Below are positions 6,837 through 12,827 of a DNA stretch of 12,827 bases, in pieces; position 1 is the first letter of the stretch; every line of letters starts with the position of its first letter. The position numbers were made by a program, and so were the translations under genes. The stretch comes from Bacteroidales bacterium UBA755. Lineage in GTDB: Bacteria > Bacteroidota > Bacteroidia > Bacteroidales > UBA932. The stretch lies in assembly GCA_002297815.1 (NCBI GenBank), contig DBKH01000094.1, forward strand, positions 1 to 12,827. The letters are read 5' to 3'. Under the pieces are notes generated by a model. The model saw nothing but the letters and a program-made list of their open reading frames with translations, was not told the origin of the DNA and ran no database searches.

Positions 6837-7922
6837 ATGGACGAAGCATCCGGATTTTTCGAGACACCGTCAATAGCTCAATCCCCCAGACAAGGGATGT
6901 TTGAGCTAATCAGCAGCAGCCCTGAAAGCTACTGCGAAATTTGGCGTGCCGACAAGGAAGGTCGGTTCCGAGTCTATAAGGCACTCAAAAGTGAATATGC
7001 CGGAGATCCGGTCTATGAACGTCTGCTTCGGAAAGAATTTGAGATAGGATATTCTCTGGGCCATCCGTACATCTGCGAGTACTATGATTTCGTAAATATT
7101 CCTTCGCTTGGCAATTGCATCGAAATGGAATGGATTGACGGGTGCTCACTCGACAGTCTCCTTCCACGGGGAGCAATCGGAAAGACGCTTGCCACCAAGA
7201 TCATCAGCGAGCTTTGCGACGCATTGTCCTACATGCACTCCAAACAGATTGTACACCGGGACCTGAAGCCGTCAAACATCATGCTGACCTACAATGGTAA
7301 CAACGTCAAACTGATTGACTTCGGTCTTTCCGACTCCGATTCGCACTCCGTACTGAAAGGCTCCGCCGGGACTCAAGTTTACGCATCTCCTGAACTCATC
7401 TCCGGAGGCAGCGTGGATTTCCGCTCAGACATATTCTCTCTTGGCTGCGTCATTGACAGGCTGAGTCCAGGTTTTGGCAAGGTCGCTAGAAAGTGTTGTC
7501 AAAGAGACCCCATGAAGCGTTTTCAGAGTGCGTTGGAAGTCAAGGAGACGATCAACAGCAGGCCTAAGGCTCTTTGGGGGATTGGAGCCGTCACCGTGAT
7601 CGCCATTGCGACTGTGTTTTCAATACAACCTTTGATCCGCCATGAGAGTGATGTGGATTCCACCGTGACGGACTCCTCAAGCAATGTTGTCGGCACAGAC
7701 TCAACCTTCACCGCGTCTTTTGACAAAGACGGCATCCCAACCCAACCGGAATCCACGCAGGAATCTTCATCCAGCGCCACGCAGTTGTCCAAAACACAGT
7801 CAGGGGAAAGTGAAAACAGGTCCGCAAAGAAAGAGTCCGCGACTCCTCAGGCAAAGCCACAAAGCGACCAAGAAGCCATTGATGAGCTCTTCCGTCAAGC
7901 CACAGAACTGTTTGACCGATGA
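6837..7922 (+). CDS. Membrane-anchored Hanks-type serine/threonine protein kinase
   Basis: This is a 361-residue protein. A cytoplasmic kinase domain (about 22-240) shows the likely ATP-anchoring Lys48 (VYKALK), the alphaC Glu67 (RKEFEIGY), the catalytic loop HRDLKPSN (140-147, base Asp142), the DFG motif (161-163) and SPE (184-186). One membrane helix (about 245-266) follows, then a roughly 95-residue Ser/Thr/Gln/Pro-rich tail placed in the periplasm, ending in an acidic helical segment. There are no PASTA repeats. The glycine-rich loop is atypical: the three Gly positions align with Ser28, Glu30 and Cys33. Catalytic residues are otherwise intact, so it is probably active. It is divergent from the exported-protein gene, a likely functional partner by position only. 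It ends 26 bp from the convergent lipoprotein gene with no visible terminator. Confidence 0.92.
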   Translation: MDEASGFFETPSIAQSPRQGMFELISSSPESYCEIWRADKEGRFRVYKALKSEYAGDPVYERLLRKEFEIGYSLGHPYICEYYDFVNIPSLGNCIEMEWIDGCSLDSLLPRGAIGKTLATKIISELCDALSYMHSKQIVHRDLKPSNIMLTYNGNNVKLIDFGLSDSDSHSVLKGSAGTQVYASPELISGGSVDFRSDIFSLGCVIDRLSPGFGKVARKCCQRDPMKRFQSALEVKETINSRPKALWGIGAVTVIAIATVFSIQPLIRHESDVDSTVTDSSSNVVGTDSTFTASFDKDGIPTQPESTQESSSSATQLSKTQSGESENRSAKKESATPQAKPQSDQEAIDELFRQATELFDR

Positions 7923-7948
7923 TTCTCCATTAAAAATCGGGTAAGAGG

Positions 7949-10738
7949 TTATAACGCCTTTCCCGAACTCTCCGTCAAGGGTTTGTATTTGTCCTTCCAC
8001 TCACTCCAATTCTTCGCGGTCTTGTACATCTCAAGGGAGGCAGACGGGACGAATACCACATTGGCATTGTCACCAAGAAATGTGTCCTCCATCTGAGGCG
8101 GTTTTGCAGGAAGAACTGTCACCTTTCTCAACAGATTACACCCATTGAACGCCTCCGAGCCGATGAACTCAACATTTTTCGGAATTGTTATTTCCAAGAA
8201 CTTACAATTCTTGAAGGCATTTGCCTCAATCACATTAAGTTGGTCTGGCAATGTGATTTCCTCCATGCCAGTGCAATTCTCGAAAACAGCCTTATGGATT
8301 TTTATAATGTTCTCTGGCAGCGAAGTAAACTTCACCTTTCGACAAAGATAGAAAGCATATTCCCCGACCTCCATCAAACTTTCCGGAAGTTCACGCCACG
8401 ACAGAGAAGAACACCCGAAAAACGCCCGTGCGCCAATCTCTACAACGCAAGACGGCAAGTTGGCAGGATTGAATTCAGAACAATTCATGAACGCACGTTC
8501 GCCTATATATTTCAAGCCATTCGGGAGTTCTGCAGGAGCGACACTCGTTTCATTAAAGGCCTCATTCTCTATTCTTGTCAACTTCGGAGGCAATGATGTG
8601 AGACTCAACTTATAACAGTAAGTGAAAGCGGCCTCACCTATTTCCACCACATTGTCCGGAAGTCTAGCCCAAGCAAGCGAGGTGCAGAGACTGAAAGCAT
8701 TATGGTCTATCTCCGTCACGCTCTCCGGCAGCGCTTCCGGGTTAAAAGATGTGCATCCAAAGAATGCCCACGGGCCGATGTACGTCAGACCGGAAGGCAA
8801 TTTTTCCGGAGCGACATTCGGACAGTTCGCAAACGTCCCACCCTCTATTCTTGTCATACCTGACGGTAGTTTCTTAAGAGCCAAACTCGTGCAATGGTCA
8901 AAAGCGAACCAAGCGACACTAGTCAGATTCTCCGGCAATTCTGTCAAAGCCAAACCGGAGCAATAAGTGAAAGCACCTCTCTCGATAGAGGTCAGAGATT
9001 CCGGCAATGAGGTGATTCTCAATTCGGAGCAATATGCAAAGCTATCTTCACCAATCATCCGCACTCCTTCAGGAAGTGAAAGTGCCGAAAGATTCGAACA
9101 ACATTTGAATGCGGAATCCGCCACACTCCTAAGGCTGGTGAAACATTCCAGTTCCTCGAAAGAGGTGATCTCCTCGTTCCTTTTGAACACTTGACGCAGG
9201 CTTGTGACCTTAGCCGCCTCCGCCTTTGACAGTTCCCCATCTCCGTCCAAATCCCAGTTCTCCACACAGAGTGCCTTGACCACCGGATCCTTGAACTCGA
9301 TGTCTATCGCGTCAGGAGGGAGTTCCTCACCTGGCAGCGTTCTGTACTTGTCCTTCCACTTATCCCAGTTCTCCGATGTCTTGTACTTCTTCAAAGATTC
9401 CGCATGAACGTAGATTACGTCAGCGTTATCACCAAGATATGTGTCTCCTATCACAGGAGGGGACTTAGGCAACAACTTGACAGTGACCATACGGTCGGAG
9501 CCTTTAAACGCGTCCCCTCCGATAAACTTAACGTTCTCCGGAATTGTGACCTCTTTCAATGGCAGACCATTGAAAGCCAAAGAATCAATCACCTGAAGAC
9601 TTTCCGGCAGGGTTATGCTCCCCATCGAAAAACAACCCTCAAAAGTAGCCTTGCTAATCTTGACAACACCCTCCGGGATCGATGAGAATCCGACCTTCCA
9701 ACATTGAGCGAATGCCCAGTCCCCCATCTCACGCAGACTGGAAGGCAACCGAGTCCAAGTCAACGACGAGCAGCCACCGAACGCATTCTGACCTAGTGTC
9801 TTCACTCCTTCCGGGAGTGACTTTGGATTGAGAGATGAGCACTCAGAAAACGCCCATGGGCCCACTCTGGTCAGCCCCGATGGCAACTCATCAGGAACGA
9901 TTTTCTGGCAGCGTTCAAACACTCCTTCCTCAATCGAAGTCAAGCCAGATGGTAATGAAGTAAACGCCAAATTCGCACAACGTTGAAATGCCCATTTCCC
10001 TATCTCCGTCAACGTCTCCGGTAATGAAGTCAGTGATAGTTTGAAGCAATCTTGGAACGCATGAGCACCTATCACTTTAACGCATTCCGGCAACTTGATG
10101 TTATTAAGATTATTGCAGCATTTGAACGCTGAATCAGCCACACTTCGAAGGCCGGTAAAATATTCCAATTCCTCGAAGGAGGTAATCTCATTGTTCCTCT
10201 TGAAGACCCATCGCAGGTTCGTCACCTTGGCAGCTTCAGCCTTGGACAATTCCCCATCACCGTCCAGATCCCAATTTTCCACACAAAGAGCCTTGACCTC
10301 CGGATCCTTGAACTCGATGTTCTGCTCAACCGGAGAAGGGGGATCTGGCCCGACCGGTTCCTTGCCCGTCACAACTTCCCGTGAATCAGACGAAACTTCA
10401 TCCCGTCCGTTACCGACCCAAGCCTTATAGCTGTAGGTGGTGGAATATTCTAGGTCTTCCAAAATTAATGAATATCCCAACCCATCCGTCTTGGCAGCAG
10501 TCATCCGCTCCATCGACTGTTCATCCTCTCCGAAATAAAAACCGAATTCCTTAGCTGAGGAAAGCTCTACCACGCTCTTGAATGTTGCGGTAAGCGTCAC
10601 CACACGTCCCTCCGCCACCGCACTGACCACTGGCAGTTCCGGAATCCGCAAATTCTCCGGCACAACACCATCCTCGCAGCCGGTCAGTACAACCGCCACG
10701 ACAAGAAGGAACATATTCATCACCCGAAGAAGGCTCAT
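7949..10738 (-). CDS. BspA-like leucine-rich-repeat surface lipoprotein with two EF-hand/LRR modules
   Basis: This is a 929-residue lipoprotein. The signal peptide ends in VVLTG|C with lipidated Cys21. A fibronectin-III-like domain (about 35-125; YSYKAWVGNG) follows, then two tandem modules (141-479 and 480-929). Each opens with IEFKDP and a complete EF-hand loop DLDGDGELSKAE (157-168 and 496-507). Each continues with LRR_5-type repeats of 23 residues (xxAFxxCxxLxxxxLPxxLxxIG; about 10 and 15) and closes with TYLGDNA or TFLGDNA followed by YKT..NW..WKDKY. It is probably anchored in the outer membrane and exposed for adhesion or ligand binding; the ligand is unknown. The longest frame starts at 10858, but its first 40 codons cover the promoter box at 10762-10769. 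ATG 10738 starts directly at the signal peptide. Confidence 0.92.
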   Translation of the reverse strand: MSLLRVMNMFLLVVAVVLTGCEDGVVPENLRIPELPVVSAVAEGRVVTLTATFKSVVELSSAKEFGFYFGEDEQSMERMTAAKTDGLGYSLILEDLEYSTTYSYKAWVGNGRDEVSSDSREVVTGKEPVGPDPPSPVEQNIEFKDPEVKALCVENWDLDGDGELSKAEAAKVTNLRWVFKRNNEITSFEELEYFTGLRSVADSAFKCCNNLNNIKLPECVKVIGAHAFQDCFKLSLTSLPETLTEIGKWAFQRCANLAFTSLPSGLTSIEEGVFERCQKIVPDELPSGLTRVGPWAFSECSSLNPKSLPEGVKTLGQNAFGGCSSLTWTRLPSSLREMGDWAFAQCWKVGFSSIPEGVVKISKATFEGCFSMGSITLPESLQVIDSLAFNGLPLKEVTIPENVKFIGGDAFKGSDRMVTVKLLPKSPPVIGDTYLGDNADVIYVHAESLKKYKTSENWDKWKDKYRTLPGEELPPDAIDIEFKDPVVKALCVENWDLDGDGELSKAEAAKVTSLRQVFKRNEEITSFEELECFTSLRSVADSAFKCCSNLSALSLPEGVRMIGEDSFAYCSELRITSLPESLTSIERGAFTYCSGLALTELPENLTSVAWFAFDHCTSLALKKLPSGMTRIEGGTFANCPNVAPEKLPSGLTYIGPWAFFGCTSFNPEALPESVTEIDHNAFSLCTSLAWARLPDNVVEIGEAAFTYCYKLSLTSLPPKLTRIENEAFNETSVAPAELPNGLKYIGERAFMNCSEFNPANLPSCVVEIGARAFFGCSSLSWRELPESLMEVGEYAFYLCRKVKFTSLPENIIKIHKAVFENCTGMEEITLPDQLNVIEANAFKNCKFLEITIPKNVEFIGSEAFNGCNLLRKVTVLPAKPPQMEDTFLGDNANVVFVPSASLEMYKTAKNWSEWKDKYKPLTESSGKAL
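7952..10318 (-). repeat. Tandem intragenic duplication: two EF-hand/LRR modules
   Basis: Module 1 spans 10318-9302 (339 codons) and module 2 spans 9301-7952 (450 codons). Their first 80 or so residues are nearly identical in protein, from IEFKDP through SVADSAFKCC, but many synonymous sites differ. The homologous positions are offset by 1017 bp. Module 2 is longer because it has about five extra LRR units. The 69-bp (23-codon) periodicity runs through both modules. Confidence 0.9.
8261..8809 (-). repeat. Duplicated four-LRR super-unit (two copies; a third at 9620-9895)
   Basis: Four consecutive LRRs form a higher-order unit of 91-92 codons. Its order of signatures is P..LP.GL.YIG, AF..C..FNP..LP, AF..C.SL.W..LP and AF..C.K...TSLP. 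Copies lie at 8809-8537 and 8536-8261 in module 2 and once at 9895-9620 in module 1. The first module 2 copy has lost one residue near its end (NEAFNETSVAP). This super-unit duplication explains most of the extra length of module 2. Confidence 0.75.
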
Positions 10739-10761
10739 TTCAATCGTTTTGTTATCAACTG

Positions 10762-10795
10762 CAAATATACACAATGAAAGTGAATTACGGTCAAG
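10762..10795 (-). promoter_or_regulatory. Promoter of the LRR lipoprotein gene
   Basis: On the minus strand TATATTTG (10769-10762) matches TAnnTTTG exactly. CTTG (10795-10792) lies 22 bp upstream as a -33 candidate, slightly longer spacing than usual. The predicted start near 10757 gives a leader of about 20 nt, A-rich just before ATG 10738. It lies inside the longest open frame, which supports the shorter start. Confidence 0.6.
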
Positions 10796-10846
10796 GTTTC
10801 CACCACGTTTTGGCCTGTCTTCATAAGGTTTTTGAGAAATATTCAT

Positions 10847-10854
10847 TATCTTTG
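10847..10854 (+). promoter_or_regulatory. -7 box for the AAA-ATPase/nuclease gene
   Basis: TATCTTTG matches TAnnTTTG exactly, 27 bp before the ATG at 10882. The predicted leader is about 20-24 nt. No -33 element is visible at the expected spacing (a TTTTTG lies only 12 bp upstream). It lies in the divergent region shared with the lipoprotein promoter. Confidence 0.5.
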
Positions 10855-10881
10855 GCATTGGACATTAATTAACTATGGGCT

Positions 10882-12579
10882 ATGGAGGAGAAAAGGATCA
10901 AATACCCTATCGGGGTGCAGACGTTCGATAAGATTATCAAGGGTGGTTATCTTTACATCGACAAGACGGGGTTTGTGCATGACTTGGCGACAAACTATTC
11001 GTATGTATTTCTTAGCAGGCCACGACGGTTCGGGAAATCATTGCTGTCCTCGACAATCCATAGTTACTTCGCAGGGGAAGAGGATCTGTTCAACGGTCTG
11101 AAAGCCGGAGAACTGAAGAAAGAATGGACGAAGCATCCAGTGCTCCACTTCGACATGTCCACGGCTAAGCATTGCAACGAGGAAGAGCTGCTCAGCGAAC
11201 TGAACATCAAGTTGCTGAAATACGAAAAGCTCTACGGCAAAGGAGATTGTGAGATTGGTGTCAACCAACGTTTCGAAGGGCTTGTCCACAGGGCGGTGGA
11301 ACAGACCGGCGAGAAAGCCGTCATAATCATTGATGAATATGACGCTCCGCTTCTGGACGTGGTGAACAATCAGGAGCGGCTCGCGCCTATGCGTCAGATC
11401 ATGAGGAACTTTTATAGCCCGATCAAGAGTCTTGACCCCTATCTCCGGTTCGTGTTCATCACGGGAATCACCAAGTTCGCCCAGCTCAGCATATTCAGCG
11501 AGCTCAACAACTTGAAGAACATCTCGATGATGCCGAAATATTCAGCGATCTGCGGAATTTCGCAGGAAGAACTTCAATCACAGATGAATATTCCTGTGCA
11601 GCAAATGGCGGATGAGTTGGAAATCACTTTTGACGCGGCCCTGGAAAAGCTGAAAAGCAACTACGACGGCTACCATTTCTGCGCCAGATCCGAGGACATC
11701 TACAACCCGTTCAGTCTGCTCAATTCGTTGTCTGACAAAATGTTCGGCAGCTATTGGTTTGACACGGCCACTCCAACGTTCCTGATTGAGCGCATGAGGG
11801 AGAATCCTATTTTCGAAAATCTTCTGGACAGAATGAACGAAATCGCAAGAAGCGACTTTGATGTCTCCCCGGAGTTTTCCGACAGCATCCTCCCGCTTCT
11901 CTATCAGACAGGCTACCTGACGATCAAAGGGTACAGCGCAGAAGACGAATCCTACACTTTGGGCTACCCGAACCGGGAGGTCAGGGAAGGCTTCCTCAAA
12001 GGACTTCTGAACAGTTACAGAGGTTCGGAGGGAATGAGCGCCTCATTCGTGCTCCAGTTCAACAGAGCCTTGAAAAACAACGACATCGATGGAGCCCTAG
12101 AGCGGATGCAATCTTTCCTTGCCGGAATCCCATACGATCTGGAGAACAAGTCCGAGAAGCATTTCCAGACGATCATCTACCTGATCTTCTCCCTGCTTGG
12201 TTACTACACCCAGGCCGAGGTCAAGTCCGCCATCGGCCGTGCTGATGCCGTCTGCCGGACCAAGGACAGGATCTATGTCTTTGAGTTCAAGGTGGATGGT
12301 TCCGCTGAAGATGCTCTCAGGCAGATTGACGAAAAGGGCTACCTTATCCCATACCGGTTTGAAGGTTCGGAGCCCCATGAAGCCGCATCGATCACCGAAA
12401 CGGACGCTGAGCCTGTCGAAGCGTCCAACCGTAACGCTTCGACACTTCGACAGGCTCAGCACACCGCAAGCTCAGCGTCCAAAACTAGTCCAGCGACCGG
12501 CAAACAACTCGTCAAGGTCGGAGTCAACATCTCCACCCAAACCCGCACCATCGACTCATGGAAAGTTTCTGTGGAATAA
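10882..12579 (+). CDS. AAA-ATPase-like / PD-(D/E)XK nuclease-like protein
   Basis: This is a 565-residue cytoplasmic protein. The N-terminus (KYPIGVQTFDKIIKGGYLYI) and the P-loop SRPRRFGKSLL (45-55; Lys52, Ser53) are those of the AAA-ATPase-like family (PF09820 type). Walker B is VIIIDEYDAPL (147-157). The C-terminal part (about 425-565) is a PD-(D/E)XK domain (PF08011 type) with Asp455 (GRADAV) and Glu468-x-Lys470 (FEFK). Such genes are often multicopy in Bacteroidales; their role is not established. About 48 residues (about 493-540) carrying the palindromic repeat peptides AEPVEA and LRQAQ interrupt the domain. They fall between GYLIPYR and KQLVKVGVNI, which in relatives as I recall them are nearly adjacent. 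The frame stays open and the catalytic residues precede the insert. A TfoX-like gene follows after 12 bp. Confidence 0.92.
   Translation: MEEKRIKYPIGVQTFDKIIKGGYLYIDKTGFVHDLATNYSYVFLSRPRRFGKSLLSSTIHSYFAGEEDLFNGLKAGELKKEWTKHPVLHFDMSTAKHCNEEELLSELNIKLLKYEKLYGKGDCEIGVNQRFEGLVHRAVEQTGEKAVIIIDEYDAPLLDVVNNQERLAPMRQIMRNFYSPIKSLDPYLRFVFITGITKFAQLSIFSELNNLKNISMMPKYSAICGISQEELQSQMNIPVQQMADELEITFDAALEKLKSNYDGYHFCARSEDIYNPFSLLNSLSDKMFGSYWFDTATPTFLIERMRENPIFENLLDRMNEIARSDFDVSPEFSDSILPLLYQTGYLTIKGYSAEDESYTLGYPNREVREGFLKGLLNSYRGSEGMSASFVLQFNRALKNNDIDGALERMQSFLAGIPYDLENKSEKHFQTIIYLIFSLLGYYTQAEVKSAIGRADAVCRTKDRIYVFEFKVDGSAEDALRQIDEKGYLIPYRFEGSEPHEAASITETDAEPVEASNRNASTLRQAQHTASSASKTSPATGKQLVKVGVNISTQTRTIDSWKVSVE
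12402..12480. repeat. Intragenic palindromic REP-like element, copy B
   Basis: GCTGAGCCTGTCGAAG at 12406-12421 is inverted perfectly at 12445-12460, forming a 16-bp stem with a 23-nt loop. The loop contains a partial unit (CGCTTCGACA, 12435-12444). A further half-unit GCTCAGCGTCC at 12470-12480 is the exact reverse complement of 12402-12412. In the host gene it reads DAEPVEA, then TLRQAQH, then SSAS. The sequence core and peptide frames are the same as in the element at 6315-6406. Confidence 0.88.
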
Positions 12580-12591
12580 AGACAAAGCAAT

Positions 12592-12827
12592 ATGACAAGC
12601 AAGGACTACAGGGATTTCGCGGTGGAGCAGATGGGACTGCTGGAGGGGATATTCACGAAGCCGATGATGGGAGAGTTTCTGCTTTACTGGCATGGAAAAT
12701 ACTTCGGAGGAATCTACGACAACCGGGTTCTGGTCAAGAAGACCAAGACCAACGAGGGGTTCGGGATGCCGGAGGCGATTCCTTACGAGGGAGCCAAGGC
12801 GATGTATCAGGTCAACATCGACAACCG
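12592..12827 (+). CDS. TfoX N-terminal-domain-like protein (partial, 3' end outside window)
   Basis: The ATG at 12592 opens 78 codons that run to the window edge. The visible part begins MTSKDYRDFAVEQMGLLEGI. It then has KPMMGEFLLYWHGKYFGGIY followed by DNRVLVKKT, which resembles the conserved core of the TfoX/Sxy N-terminal domain (glycine-rich beta-sheet, typically about 100 residues when it stands alone). The stand-alone form in Bacteroidales has no proven role in competence, so no function is assigned. It starts 12 bp after the ATPase/nuclease stop, with the A-rich stretch AAAGACAAAGCAAT before the ATG, so the two are probably co-transcribed. The call rests on motif resemblance. Confidence 0.7.
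   Translation, partial: MTSKDYRDFAVEQMGLLEGIFTKPMMGEFLLYWHGKYFGGIYDNRVLVKKTKTNEGFGMPEAIPYEGAKAMYQVNIDN

Noticed and set aside
6837..7922. Kinase as a pseudokinase
   Set aside because: Although the glycine-rich loop is degenerate, the Lys, Glu, HRD Asp, Asn and DFG Asp are all present, so loss of activity is not supported.
7952..10318. Regularly spaced repeats that could suggest a CRISPR array
   Set aside because: The 69-bp periodicity is the codon-level image of 23-residue LRRs; repeats are degenerate and there are no unique spacers.
8240..10430. Several plus-strand open frames of 70-118 codons across the LRR gene
   Set aside because: They lie antisense to the repeats and recur because the gene itself repeats; none has start context or a recognisable product.
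12197..12595. Alternative frame of 132 codons at the end of the ATPase/nuclease gene
   Set aside because: It overlaps the conserved nuclease motifs in another frame; it is open partly because the palindromic element has few stops in any frame.

Overview
The window looks like chromosomal DNA from a member of the order Bacteroidales (Bacteroidota). Several unrelated genes carry the Bacteroidota-type -7 promoter box TAnnTTTG at a suitable distance. Ribosome binding sites are A-rich rather than Shine-Dalgarno-like. The gene families also fit: a BspA-like leucine-rich-repeat lipoprotein, an AAA-ATPase/PD-(D/E)XK protein, a helix-turn-helix protein of a type I associate with this phylum, and a Hanks-type kinase with a periplasmic tail. 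The genus cannot be read from the sequence alone.

Layout. 1-276 is the AT-rich 3' end of an unrecognised gene. 277-621 is an intergenic region with a terminator, a 13-bp tandem duplication and a promoter. 622-3342 is ppdK (pyruvate, phosphate dikinase), closed by a hairpin. 3496-4407 (minus) is an EamA/DMT-type membrane transporter. 4567-5196 is upp (uracil phosphoribosyltransferase), followed 21 bp later by a helix-turn-helix protein (5218-5790). 5787-6773 (minus) encodes an exported protein with a helical N-terminal part and a barrel-like C-terminal part; its 3' end overlaps the helix-turn-helix gene by 4 bp. It is divergent from a membrane-anchored Ser/Thr kinase (6837-7922), with a 63-bp promoter region containing a perfect 14-bp palindrome between them. 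7949-10738 (minus) is a 929-aa lipoprotein built from two tandem EF-hand plus LRR modules. 10882-12579 is an AAA-ATPase/PD-(D/E)XK nuclease-like protein, followed after 12 bp by the start of a TfoX N-terminal-domain-like gene that runs off the window.

How the genes relate. ppdK and upp are core metabolism (PEP/pyruvate interconversion and uracil salvage). The exported protein and the kinase form a divergent pair that may be a linked envelope-signalling unit; this is inference. The LRR lipoprotein is probably a surface adhesion or binding protein. The ATPase/nuclease and the TfoX-like gene probably share a transcript.

The most interesting observation is a palindromic REP-like sequence placed in frame inside two unrelated protein genes (6315-6406 and 12402-12480). 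In both it is read to give the same peptides, AEPVE then LRQAQ. In the second gene it splits the C-terminal part of the nuclease domain. It resembles in concept the protein-coding palindromic elements described in Rickettsia. No complete, clearly new multi-gene system was recognised beyond this. Three genes (transporter, exported protein, lipoprotein) have start codons that I moved downstream, because the longest reading frame runs through the -7 promoter box.
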